From Druceiella hillmani (Eukaryota > Arthropoda > Insecta > Lepidoptera > Hepialidae): a stretch of 64,000 nucleotides of DNA. How positions within the stretch are numbered: the stretch's first letter is position 1; the number at the start of each line of letters is the position of its first letter. A program made the translations under genes and the position numbers. Positions 37,191 through 51,419 of the stretch are shown one piece after another. The stretch is from NCBI GenBank assembly GCA_039881145.1, contig JAYKKI010000067.1, positions 1,312,001 through 1,376,000 of the forward strand, read 5' to 3'. The notes under the pieces are model-generated. The model had not been told where the DNA came from, made no database searches, and saw nothing but the letters and a program-made list of their open reading frames with translations.

Positions 37191-38530
37191 TTTATGTTTA
37201 TGTTTATGTTTATGTTTATGTTTATGTTTATGTTTATGTTTATGTTTATGTTTATGTTTATGTTTATGTTTATGTTTATGTTTATGTTTATGTTTATGTT
37301 TATGTTTATGTTTATGTTTATGTTTATGTTTATGTTTATGTTTATGTTTATGTTTATGTTTATGTTTATGTTTATGTTTATGTTTATGTTTATGTTTATG
37401 TTTATGTTTATGTTTATGTTTATGTTTATGTTTATGTTTATGTTTATGTTTATGTTTATGTTTATGTTTATGTTTATGTTTATGTTTATGTTTATGTTTA
37501 TGTTTATGTTTATGTTTATGTTTATGTTTATGTTTATGTTTATGTTTATGTTTATGTTTATGTTTATGTTTATGTTTATGTTTATGTTTATGTTTATGTT
37601 TATGTTTATGTTTATGTTTATGTTTATGTTTATGTTTATGTTTATGTTTATGTTTATGTTTATGTTTATGTTTATGTTTATGTTTATGTTTATGTTTATG
37701 TTTATGTTTATGTTTATGTTTATGTTTATGTTTATGTTTATGTTTATGTTTATGTTTATGTTTATGTTTATGTTTATGTTTATGTTTATGTTTATGTTTA
37801 TGTTTATGTTTATGTTTATGTTTATGTTTATGTTTATGTTTATGTTTATGTTTATGTTTATGTTTATGTTTATGTTTATGTTTATGTTTATGTTTATGTT
37901 TATGTTTATGTTTATGTTTATGTTTATGTTTATGTTTATGTTTATGTTTATGTTTATGTTTATGTTTATGTTTATGTTTATGTTTATGTTTATGTTTATG
38001 TTTATGTTTATGTTTATGTTTATGTTTATGTTTATGTTTATGTTTATGTTTATGTTTATGTTTATGTTTATGTTTATGTTTATGTTTATGTTTATGTTTA
38101 TGTTTATGTTTATGTTTATGTTTATGTTTATGTTTATGTTTATGTTTATGTTTATGTTTATGTTTATGTTTATGTTTATGTTTATGTTTATGTTTATGTT
38201 TATGTTTATGTTTATGTTTATGTTTATGTTTATGTTTATGTTTATGTTTATGTTTATGTTTATGTTTATGTTTATGTTTATGTTTATGTTTATGTTTATG
38301 TTTATGTTTATGTTTATGTTTATGTTTATGTTTATGTTTATGTTTATGTTTATGTTTATGTTTATGTTTATGTTTATGTTTATGTTTATGTTTATGTTTA
38401 TGTTTATGTTTATGTTTATGTTTATGTTTATGTTTATGTTTATGTTTATGTTTATGTTTATGTTTATGTTTATGTTTATGTTTATGTTTATGTTTATGTT
38501 TATGATTATGTTTATGTTTATGTTTATGTT
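37191..38530 (+). repeat. Satellite block 2: TTTATG hexamer, about 223 units
   Basis: Roughly 1,340 bases of TTTATG are almost perfectly homogeneous. The only interruption I see is a single ATTATG unit near 38505. Such homogeneity implies recent expansion or strong homogenisation. All plus frames are open because no in-register stop occurs in a 6-bp period, so the very long Leu-Cys, Met-Phe and, on the minus strand, Ile-Asn frames are not genes. Confidence 0.97.
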
Positions 38531-38830
38531 TGTTTTTGTGTTTGTGTTTGTGTTTGTGTTGTTCGTGTTCGTGTTCATGTTCATGTTCATGTTCATGTTC
38601 ATGTTCATGTTCATGTTCATGTTCATGTTCATGTTCATGTTCATGTTTATGTGTATGTGCATGTGTATGTTCATGTGTATGTTCATGTGTATGTTCATGT
38701 GTATGTTCATGTGTATGTTCATGTGTATGTTCATGTTTATGTTCATGTTTATGTTCATGTTTATGCTCATGCTTTTGCTCATGCTTTTGCTCATGCTTTT
38801 GCTCATGCTTTTGCTCATGCTTTTGCTCAT
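38531..38830 (+). repeat. Satellite block 3: transition zone of variant hexamers and 12-mers
   Basis: Successive short blocks run TTTGTG (4 units), TTCGTG (2 units), TTCATG (about 12 units), the 12-mer TTCATGTGTATG (about 7 units), TTTATGTTCATG, and TTTTGCTCATGC (5 units). Each block differs from the preceding one by one or two substitutions, giving a stepwise series. Confidence 0.9.
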
Positions 38831-40019
38831 GCTTATGCTCATGCTTATGCTCATGCTTATGCTCATGCTTATGCTCATGCTTCTGCTCATGCTTCTGCTC
38901 ATGCTTCTGCTCATGCTTCTGCTCATGCTTCTGCTCATGCTTCTGCTCATGCTTCTGCTCATGCTTCTGCTCATGCTTCTGCTCATGCTTATGCTCATGC
39001 TTATGCTCTTGCTTATGCTAATGCTTATGCTCATGCTTATGCTCATGCTTATGCTCATGCTTATGCTCATGCTTATGCTCATGCTTATGCTCATGCTTAT
39101 GCTCATGCTTATGCTCATGCTTATGCTCATGCTTATGCTCATGCTTATGCTCATGCTTATGCTCATGCTTATGCTCATGCTTATGCTCATGCTTATGCTC
39201 ATGCTTATGCTCATGCTTATGCTCATGCTTATGCTCATGCTTATGCTCATGCTTATGCTCATGCTTATGCTCATGCTTATGCTCATGCTTATGCTCATGC
39301 TTATGCTCATGCTTATGCTCATGCTTATGCTCATGCTTATGCTCATGCTTATGCTCTTGCTTATGCTCTTGCTTATGCTCTTGCTTATGCTCATGCTTAT
39401 GCTCATGCTTATGCTCATGCTTATGCTAATGCTTATGTTCATGCTTATGCTCATGCTTATGCTCATGCTTATGCTCATGCTTATGCTCATGCTTATGCTC
39501 ATGCTTATGCTCATGCTTATGCTCATGCTTATGCTCATGCTTATGCTCATGCTTATGCTCATGCTTATGCTCATGCTTATGCTCATGCTTATGCTCATGC
39601 TTATGCTCATGCTTATGCTCATGCTTATGCTCATGCTTATGCTCATGCTTATGCTCATGCTTATGCTCATGCTTATGCTCATGCTTATGCTCATGCTTAT
39701 GCTCATGCTTATGCTCATGCTTATGCTCATGCTTATGCTCATGCTTATGCTCATGCTTATGCTCATGCTTATGCTCATGCTTATGCTCATGCTTATGCTC
39801 ATGCTTATGCTCATGCTTATGCTCATGCTTATGCTCATGCTTATGCTCATGCTTATGCTCATGCTTATGCTCATGCTTATGCTCATGCTTATGCTCATGC
39901 TTATGCTCTTGCTTATGCTCATGCTTATGCTCATGCTTATGCTCATGCTTATGCTCATGCTTATGCTCATGCTTATGCTCATGCTTATGCTCATGCTTAT
40001 GCTCATGGTTATGCTCATG
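38831..40019 (+). repeat. Satellite block 4: 12-mer core TTATGCTCATGC
   Basis: The dominant unit is the dimer TTATGC+TCATGC. A run of nine TTCTGCTCATGC units sits near 38879-38986. Marker variants TTATGCTCTTGC and TTATGCTAATGC occur together near 39001-39024, again around 39349-39432 (three and one copies), and TCTTGC once more near 39901. The recurrence of the same marker pair suggests segmental copying inside the array. Confidence 0.93.
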
Positions 40020-40205
40020 TTTATGTTTATGTTTATGTTTATGTTTATGTTTATGTTTATGTTTATGTTTATGTTTATGTTTATGTTTATGTTTATGTTT
40101 ATGTTTATGTTTATGTTTATGTTTATGTTTATGTTTATGTTTATGTTTATGTTTATGTTTATGTTTATGTTTATGTTTATGTTTATGTTTATGTTTATAT
40201 TTATA
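40020..40205 (+). repeat. Satellite block 5: TTTATG then TTTATA
   Basis: About 29 units of TTTATG close the array, followed by two or three TTTATA units (from about 40195) before unique DNA begins at TTTTCTCTG. The order mirrors the left side, although the left TTTATG block is about eight times longer. Confidence 0.95.
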
Positions 40206-40209
40206 TTTT

Positions 40210-43023
40210 CTCTGTTGGAATATTACAAGCCGTTTAAATTTGTGCTAACAAGATTTTCTTTGAGACAAACTTCATAGAAATTATATAATATTATAAAATA
40301 TTGATATGTCCGTCCTGCACTGTTATGTATATCGTGTCAGATTCGTTAGGATAACGATTGCACTTTTTAATAATTATATTAAAATTAATATAATGAACAA
40401 AAAACTGCAATCGATTCCACACATAAACTGTCAAAAGACAATATAACCATAGCAACGACACAACATATTTTATATTATAAGCAAGTCACTTTTCATAAAT
40501 TTTATTAGATTGTGATTGAAAAAAAAATTTAAAACAAGAAAAAAACTTGGAAATACATGAGCATTCAGTTTAAACATTTTGTTTGAAGAATTTGCAGGAT
40601 ATAATATAAAGTATTGTCACGTACGTTCTAAACCATTAAGTGCTTTGGGGTTCAGGGTATCACATTCTTTGCAATCTATCAGATTATTTTTCCTTTTTTG
40701 TGTTTTTGTCTATTAAACACAATGATAAACCAAAAAATAATAAAACCAATCATCATCTAATAACAATTTCACTATTATCAGTAAGTGTATTGGATCTAAT
40801 TAATGGTTTTATATAGTAGTATAAATAGGAAAATTACCGATGAACGGTGCCATAAAATTTATTTTTAAAAAATCAAAATTTTCCTACAGAGTTTTCCATT
40901 GTTGGGAGCCGATACAGCAGCGCGAATTTAATACATCACTTAACCCATACTCATAAGCCTATCGAATATCTTTTTTCGTGAACAGATAAGAGAGTTCTTG
41001 AAAATGACCGCAACGTTTTTATAAAAATGAATGTAAAGGCATCTATTGTCCGGTTAAGATGACAAAGAGAATGGTTTTATTTTATCAATGGGTTAGAAAT
41101 AGAAAACTTGAATATTATAAAAGCCCATGATCTAAGTAAGATACATCGTATCAGGTTCATATACATTTTTCTTGGAAGCAAATTCAGAGCAGTTTGAGAG
41201 TGTTCGTTGAAGAAGGGTTGGTCTCCAAACTATACGGGCGGTTTCTAATTTCAAAGCCTTATTTCAAGGACTTTCACAAATTTGGTGCTAAAATAATTAT
41301 AGGAAAATTGACCTCTTAATTTTGTAAGTTAGTATCATCCCTCATTTAACTTTCTTCTAATAAATATTGTATTTTCACAGTGCCCCGTTGTAGAAAAAAC
41401 GTGTTCGGAAGTCAGCAAGCAACTGAACTGATTATACTAGGACATTAATTAAACAACCATAATATACAAAATTTCTGACATCTACTTTCGCCAAAAATTA
41501 TAAGCAGCCAAGATTTCGATTATTAGACGTGATCTTTGTGAAAATAATTTATTACATCTGATTCACACGAACAAATTACTGATAAAACAGAATATTTCGA
41601 AAGTTTACAAAGACACTTTAGCAAAAACAAATCACGTAGACAGGTGATCTAAATATTCATTTTCAATATAATTTTCGATTAGGGATGAACTAATTACTTT
41701 TCTTATTACAACAATAAACTTACCCAGATATTCAACAACATTCACTCAATCGGGTAGGATATATAAACTCCGAGCTGGTAATTAAATATTATTTGGAAAA
41801 ATTTGCTCTCATCTAGCAGTAACGAGTATAATAGTAACAATATTCTTAGCATTGATGTAATTGCATACAATTTAAAAAAAACATAAATTAAATACTTTCA
41901 AAATAAATTAATTTACTTTGATAATTAATAGTTAAATAAAATATATAATTGACTATGGCTAAGATAGTTATTATTCGTAAAATTAATTTAAATCTTCAGC
42001 TTAAGTACTACGATTTCAGTCGTCTTTTGAATATAAACATGTATTCTAATGAGGTATTTCTATAATTCAGTTCGCTTCAGGTTATTTTCAACAGAAAAAG
42101 TTCAAATTTACTGCTCAAGACAGTTTTCTTGTTTTTGGAATGATATTTCAACTCTAAAATTAGTATATCTATGGTTTAAAAACATGTTAAATTGTAAATT
42201 TGTTAATAATATTTTATAAACAAGACAAAAATCTATATCACACCGATCTTTTATTTTCGATCATTTTAGTGGATAACCTCTGCTGGGTCCAGCACATGTT
42301 TAAAAAAAATTCGTTTACATAATAACAAATCTACACTGTGGAATAAGTAAATAACATGCAGATGACAGGATTTATTAAAACTTGGGACTCAATCCATAAC
42401 TACCGGTACTAGCAGAAAAAAAGTATGAGAAAATCAAGGCCATATAGAAAAACGGTCAGAAAAAGGCTATGAAATCATTATAATGGGAATGATTTAATTA
42501 GTCGTTATTCAGTTACCCGGCACGAAGAAGTAATCGCATTCGGTCTCCGAACTTCCTTCCCTGGATCGTAAATTTATGTAGTTAGTTTGAAAAAGTTACT
42601 CCCTTTAATGTTTATTACTTTGCAAACTTTTAAATGTTTGTTTCTCGTTACGTCACTCTGTTAAGATATACTGTTACGACCCCAAAGTTCGCACATAAAA
42701 CTCGAGGCTGACATATACTTTCAGTTCGTTTTCTTTTATTTTTTTTTCATAAAATTATCTAAAACCGTTGTTTGTTCCAATAAAAATATAAATATTTTAG
42801 AGGAATCAATAGTGTCGTCGAAATAAACTAAATGGCATATTTTATGCAATCTTGGCAATATACTTTGTCTCCAGTAGTCCACGAAAACAAGTTTCATGTT
42901 CACATGTCGTCCGAGTAAAATTTGTTTGTATGGGCAAAAGGCGTATTTAGTAATTTGCTTCACATGTAATACATACATCTAATTCTTTAAGAAATTTCAT
43001 AATGATATTACGTGAATTTTATC
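40210..43023. other. AT-rich non-coding DNA
   Basis: The short dispersed word at 40900-40936 and TGTTACGACCCC at 42672 (an LTR-start-like word) stand out. The minus-strand 80-codon frame 42736-42978 has no recognised motif. Confidence 0.45.
40900..40936 (+). repeat. 37-bp dispersed word, copy 1
   Basis: TGTTGGGAGCCGATACAGC and the following CGCGAATTTAATACAT match 43024-43060 at 34 of 37 positions in the same orientation. It is GC-rich in AT-rich surroundings. The TGTTGGG start recalls the 5' end of BEL/Pao-type LTRs, but no further LTR or coding sequence is present. Confidence 0.6.
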
Positions 43024-43060
43024 TGTTGGGGGTCGATACAGCGGCGCGAATTTAATACAT
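43024..43060 (+). repeat. 37-bp dispersed word, copy 2
   Basis: Partner of 40900-40936, 2,124 bp downstream. The similarity stops abruptly at ATACAT on the right and at TGTTGGG on the left. Confidence 0.6.
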
Positions 43061-44303
43061 GTATTTACTGTGTTTCATGACCATCCATGTAATTCATTTC
43101 ACATGAGTTATTATAACGTTTGTGTCAAAATTCCATTCATTTAATTTTTTTTTCTCTTAATGTTATAATTACCATGTGTTTAGAAATATATATTGCATAT
43201 CGTGCAATATACATTTCATCAACACTTTCAAAAGCTAAACGATATTATAAATGCTAAAGCAATATTGTAATGGTTTTTACTATTATGAAGAATACATTAA
43301 TTTTATGAACAAAAGTTACTCTATTAGAGTGGTTTTTGGCGGTTTCTGATCTTTAAATTTTTTCTTGCTATATATTCATAGTAGTTGTTTTTTTATTAGT
43401 GAGTTAGAAAATTATTACAATGGCGAGTGTTCTATTATTAGATAATTTCTATTTGGTCCTGTTCGCAAAATTGTCTTTGTTTTAAAATATGATATAAGGA
43501 ACTGAATAATTAATTGTTAGTCTTTCCGTTCTCCTTATAGAAAGAAATAATACAAGTGGTATCTCTATCTTATTATAGAAAATACGTAGTTTACGGATTT
43601 AAAATAAATTATATGTATATATATATATATATAAATAAAACAAGAATATCGAAAATCAAGTACAAGGACAACCTTTTAATAAAAATTTAATTAATTTTTT
43701 TTCTTCACATATAAAGCGAAGATGATTTATTTTACTCGTGTACCCCATAGTCGGACAGGGATTTCTAAAATGCCGGGTTATATCAGGAACACATTTTCAA
43801 TATAGATATATAACGATGATGCCGGTTGATCGACTTGGTGCACTGCGGAACGATTAACTTTAATATGAAAAATGTATTATTACAATTGTCTTATTTTGTG
43901 ATCAGGAACGCACTGACACCGGTTTGTTATAACAATTTAATGACTTGATTTTGAAGTTCATATATGTTGGAGACACAGGTCAATAAATGTAAAACTAATA
44001 GTTGTTTTGAATATCACCTTCTCTTAATAAAAATAATGATTTTTGAAGATGGCAGTTTCTGAACGAGTGAATAGTACGACTTTGAAACGCATATCTAGTA
44101 AAAATATATAATTTATTACAACATATAAATATTCTTGATACTCGATTTTATAGAATAATATCTATGCTACATCATATAGAATAATATCTATCATTCCACA
44201 ACGCGATTTACGCATGTGCAAAATTTTGAAACGATTAACCATATGGTAACTGAGTTATTAAATAACAAATAAAGGGACTAAAATTACTTCATCACGTTTA
44301 TAA

Positions 44304-44368
44304 GGCTATTAGTTATTAGTCTAAATATCGTCCTCCCAATACGATATTTAGACTAATAACTAATAACC
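44304..44368. repeat. 28-bp near-perfect hairpin with 9-nt loop
   Basis: Arms 44304-44331 and 44341-44368 pair at 27 of 28 positions (ACGATATTTAGACTAATAAC in the right arm). Loop CCTCCCAAT. It resembles a minimal foldback element or a strong RNA hairpin. Expression unknown. Confidence 0.85.
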
Positions 44369-46780
44369 AACGACAATAATATCATTCCTTCAAACTAACA
44401 ACGTCAGTGTTTTTTGTATTTTTAATTGTAAAGTATTTTTCGTCACTCCTAGAAGAGGAAAATCTCTAATTTTCTCACTCTTATTTTTTGGCTGTATCTT
44501 GACATATGTACCTGATTATAAATGATTAATTATACAACAACTTTATTGAAAACATGCAATAAACCGTATAGGTGTAGCATAAATCTCTCCTAGTTATTCG
44601 GTTCATTGACCAATTCAGTATCTATCTGTGATTCCTCGACAATGGCGACTAATGCTCAACTTATCTCTAACCATTTATGATAGTACGCAGTGAAGACAAT
44701 AAAGAAAGTTCTCCCTCTTTGATTCTACATACTTTTAATTGTAAACTTTTGATTTAACCGAAGGTTTCACCCTATTTCTGATCTAATACTGTCACTATAA
44801 CTTTTGATAAATTTAAATATTAAACACTGATATGTTTTGTCAAGATACACGAGCAATCGATTTAATTAACACGTTACATAATCTATTGACGTGTTTTAAT
44901 ATTAAAATTATTATTGTTGATTAAAAAATATCGAGTTTCATCCTATAACAATTATATTACATCTCAGTTTAAAGTATAGCCTATAAGTTAATTTTAATCA
45001 TAAGTTATGCCAACCACAATTTAAAATTACGTCACAGGTGTCAAATAAATAACTTAATTTTTTTTTTTCAGATATTTTATGGGATATTCATTTTAGGATT
45101 CAAAATCGATTTTCACAAATGTTTGTACGGTCATTCAAAAGATATCGTTGAAAATGTACACACAGTTTTTCTCAGAAACCATTTGAAGCAGTAACTAGAC
45201 ATATGACACAGCTATAAATTGTATTAACCCACTAATATTTCAGAAAGTATATTTTGAAGATATTTATACAAAGATATAAAACTAATAATTTAATTTTACT
45301 TAAAATTTACTGGCAAATTAACAATAATTCTGAGTTTCATAGTTTTCACAAGTTTGCGATTTCACTGTGAAATGTTTAATGTCCTGTAACTTAACGAGTT
45401 TTATGTTTAAAATAATAAACTAACGTGCCTGTAGTAGTTATAATTTATATATGTCAGTGAGGTAGCTGGTTTACATTAACTAAAATCAATGAAAAAAAAT
45501 TAGGAAATATCATTTATCAAATTTGAGTCAATACAGAAAAATTAATGGACAAAAACGTGAATTTATTTATTTTTTCCATTAAACATCAACATTCGTAACA
45601 AAACGCTTGTAAGAAGTAAAAAAAAGATCTGAGCATATCAAAGGCCTTGTAATGAAGGGTAGAAAAAACGTGATGTAAATTTCAACCTTTTCGAGTCGCG
45701 ACCTACACTCGGAACTGAGATCTTATGTTCTGGGGCCAATGATATTCGACCCGGGGTCTGTACTGCTTTGATCATACATTAATGTTGTGCTGCTCATCTT
45801 ATTGATATATTTTGTCTATACATAAGAAGCCCCTATGTGAAAAAATAATATAACCGTATACTTCATCTCCGCTGTCACACTGAAGCAGAAATATTAATTA
45901 TCCTTATCAGATGTGAAATGTTAGTTTGAGGAAATTAAATAAATAATGTTGCAATAAGTTCGTAGTTTAATATAATTAGAAATTAATTTTAGTTTATCCA
46001 TCTATTTTCTTCTTTCCTTCGTTGCTCGATGTAACCAGAATATTAAATGCTAAACAAAATAGACGTCCAATACTTTCACATACGCTTCATTTGAACTTTT
46101 CTTGGTATATCATGGGATAATGGAGTCACAAAAGCAAAAATAGATCATTTTCATCGTCTTCAACTAGAAGCGCTTTCCGTGATTTGATCTCATACACCAG
46201 ATAAGGGTTTAACGAAACTGTGTATTTAACCAGATGAGTAATTCTAAATTAAAACATGCTAAAAAGATATGGAGCGACAAGTTGTCGACACTGAGAAAAT
46301 GGAAAACTTGCTGTATTTGAAAGAAAATAAACAGATAACAAAAAATTGCTGAAGTTGTGCTAGAGCTCAAAAGGATAATTTGTTGTGAATACGAACTATC
46401 CGCAACAACTTCGCTTAAATTTAACTGCACTTAATAACAAATACTGAGGTCACTTACTAGGTATATTTGCGTTGTTTCGAAATCAAGCCTCCGAGTTTCG
46501 GATACAGATATCGAGCAGATGGTGTCTAAGTGATATGTAAAAAAAATGTATATCACGACAACTGAAGTCACTGTGAATAACTAATTAACTTTTGTTGAAA
46601 ATATCCTCAACAATACGAGAGAAAATAAATAAATCAGCACAATGTATTAAACAAATTGACCTTTGGACAAATCCGGAAGAAAGCTCATATCAGGAAAAAC
46701 ACTGAAAGCATGATTCGATTATTAAATTTTGTTTGCAAATCTTGTTGCCCCTTTTAGGGTCCATCTATAAGGAAAAAAAC

Positions 46781-47042
46781 TATCAAGCGCTTGCAGTTAA
46801 AACTGGTAAAATTTTTGAAATAAGGAAACAGTTTTCATCCTGATGAAAAATTTTATCAAATGAAATGGAAAAAAAAAATGACACAAAAAATTTCAAAATA
46901 TAAAGAATGAAACATGTATCTGTCAAACGCTTGCAGTTAAAACTGGTAAAATTTGTGAAATAAGGAAACAGTTTTCAACCTGATGAAAAATTTTATCATA
47001 TGAAATGAAAAAAATGAATGACACAAAAAGTTTCAAAATATT
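46781..47042. repeat. Tandem duplication, 140-bp unit
   Basis: Copy 1 (46781-46920) and copy 2 (46921-47042, slightly shorter) share CGCTTGCAGTTAAAACTGG, GGAAACAGTTTTCA.CCTGA and AAAAATTTTATCA with about a dozen differences. No coding motif. Confidence 0.88.
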
Positions 47043-47619
47043 TCAGTCTAATTTTCACGATATAACTAAAGTAACAAATCTGTTGTTTGTGTTATATTTT
47101 GTGATTTCAAAAAGTTCAGAAATTGTGGTATAAAAACGTTTTTTTGGGTATTTGTGCGTTACGGGTTTTACCTTATATGCGAAAGTAATATAATAATATT
47201 TACATAAAATCTATTTTTGCTATGCCAAAAATAAATATCGTTTTGATGAGTAAAACATTTTAAAGACCGTTTTAAGTTGACGTTTCATATTATTTATTTT
47301 CAATGGTATATTCGTTCAAAAATCTAATTTTGTGTTGAGCAAAATATATTCCAAACCAATTTAAATTCGTTGATAAATCTAAATTTTTACTTATCGTAGC
47401 AATGTTATTTTGTATTTGGTAAAACTTCAAAATAAAGTGATGTAAATATCTAAAAACTTCGCTTCACTTCTGATTTCCTTGTAGTTTGGAAAGGGTTAAA
47501 GTATATTAATTTTCTTAAATTATTTAAACAAACTGTATCTATATTAGTAGCCTAAGCGCACGCCAACATTGAGGTATAAATTTTGTTATAAATGAATGAA
47601 TCTAACAATATAAGCTGAC

Positions 47620-47835
47620 TTTTAAGGGGTTAAATTTATAGCACCCCAATAACTCCACAAGACAGTAATTAAACCGGCGTCTCTATATTTGTTCAGAAAC
47701 AGATGGTGATAAATTCAATGAATGTAATGTCAAAGGTTAATAATAGTGATAAGCACATTTGCACACACAGCGTGCCGTGGTATTGTGTGGTTTCAGTTGT
47801 GCTTGCTGATTTAGTTAGTCTTGTCTTTTAATATT
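47620..47835 (+). repeat. Dispersed repeat/duplicated segment, copy 1
   Basis: It shares AAGGGGTTAAAT, AGACAGT.AAT.AACCGGCGTCT, AGTTAATAA.CACA and GATAAGCACATTTG.GCACA-type blocks in the same order with 50005-50225. No protein motif is visible. It may be an old duplicated promoter/5' region or a non-autonomous element. Confidence 0.6.
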
Positions 47836-49826
<1,991 letters not shown>

Positions 49827-50004
49827 AGTGTATATATTTAATTAAATTGTTTGTAGAATATTCAGTGCGGGTGAGCAGAAACTGAAATTAATGGCGCCAG
49901 GTCATATGACGGAACGTTATTACATTGCCAAACTACATTGTCACTATTTCCACATGATTGCGGGCAACACTGGGTGATTAAATCAAGAAATATATTTGGT
50001 TTTC

Positions 50005-50225
50005 AAGGGGTTAAATTGGAAATAACCGTGAGTGCCGCAGACGCCTCTCCTATTTACATCGCTCCACCAGACAGTCAATGAACCGGCGTCTGTAAATTTG
50101 CTCTGAGATATGGATGGCGATACATTTGATTGAATATATTCGTAGTCTTAGAAGTTAATAAGCACAATTGTGCACAAAGCGTTTTCTGGAGACGTGCTGT
50201 GTGTTTTGATTTGTGTTACATGTAT
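50005..50225 (+). repeat. Dispersed repeat/duplicated segment, copy 2
   Basis: Partner of 47620-47835. It is followed closely by an ATG at 50229 with a short frame MASNK leading into GTAAGAAT, a donor-like word. This is too little to call a first exon. Confidence 0.6.
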
Positions 50226-51419
50226 TAAATGGCTTCCAATAAAGTAAGAATAGATGATCCAACTAGTGTTAGTATGTGAATTTTGCAGAAATACACCTAC
50301 TGCAAAGACCGTGACTTGAATTTTAAGTTATTTATACTACATTTTCCTTGATCATAGTCACAGGTACGAAATCCAACTCCATTCTTATAAACTCAACCTT
50401 ACAACCAAAGTACACAAATTATATTGTCAAGAGAACTCTTAAAATATTGTAGTACTTTAACTTTTAGCTTAATTTTTTTCCGTGTTACTTATTGACAAGA
50501 AAATACTATAAACTATGTTCCAACTTATGACACTCACGGAATTTCCATAAATCGTCATTTATTTTCGATAAATGTTTATTTAGGAAAATGTACATTCGAT
50601 TCTACATTTTAATTCATTAATTAACGTTAATTAATTGTTTTATTTTTATTTTCTCTCATATGACCCAAATGGATATCCCATCTAAAATAGATAATAATAC
50701 ATATTATGTAGATTTAGATGAATGAGTTTCTGCTAAAAGGCGCTATCTCATTTATGTAAAAAAATAATGAAATGGTATTAGACTAATTACGTTTCTACTA
50801 GAAGTCATCATGATGGTGCTGTATTTTATTTTTAATTATGTATTTTTTACGAGTTTGTTTTGCAATACAAATTACGAATACAAAAGTAGATTTAAAGATA
50901 AATTAAATGGAACATATTTTTACAGCATACAAGATACCGTTTCCCATTACAATTTTTCGTAACTATAAAAGTAATACAAGTAATTAAAAACTCCTTTTTC
51001 AAATTATCGCGCCTAATGCACTTGACATCCGCTGTATTTTTTTCATAGTAGATGAGGTATTTTTTGCATGATAATACAATATATTCTTTGCATTATTTAT
51101 CACATGAAATGTGAACTTCAAATGCACTTATCTTCAAATATATATTCGACTAAACGACGACGAAAGAAAATAGCTTATTTTAGTGGGACACCTACCATTG
51201 GTTTCCATTCACCTATTTATTTTTATTAATAAATTGAATTTAAAACATTAAAGTATGAAAATAGTAATAATTACATGAATAATTTTTCCGGCAAACCAAA
51301 TAATATATAGTTTTTTTTGTTTTCTGCTGGATGACAGTAAAAATAAGTAAAAAAAAGTTAAAGTAAATTGTATCTGACCATGTCCCTTATCAAACTAAGC
51401 TCAATAAATAAAGAAAATA
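50226..51419. other. AT-rich DNA holding one dispersed repeat
   Basis: The segment 50685-50975 is the partner of the repeat at 15765-15970 (shared TAATACATATTATGTAG and GCTGTATTTTATTTTTA). A second, internally similar word set occurs near 50727 and 50795 (GGCGCTATCT, TGGTGCTGTA). Nothing else is recognised. Confidence 0.5.

Larger units (their letters stand above)
43061..47619. other. AT-rich non-coding DNA with hairpin and tandem duplication listed separately
   Basis: A short TA run occurs at 43613-43634. A GC-richer unidentified spot lies at about 45690-45770. The minus-strand 73-codon frame 46209-46430 has no motif. Confidence 0.45.

Noticed and set aside
37036..40277. Very long open frames (489, 528, 992 and 1,027 codons) on both strands
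   Set aside because: They are translations of 6-bp and 12-bp satellite units that contain no in-register stop. The sequence is purely repetitive and has no protein features.
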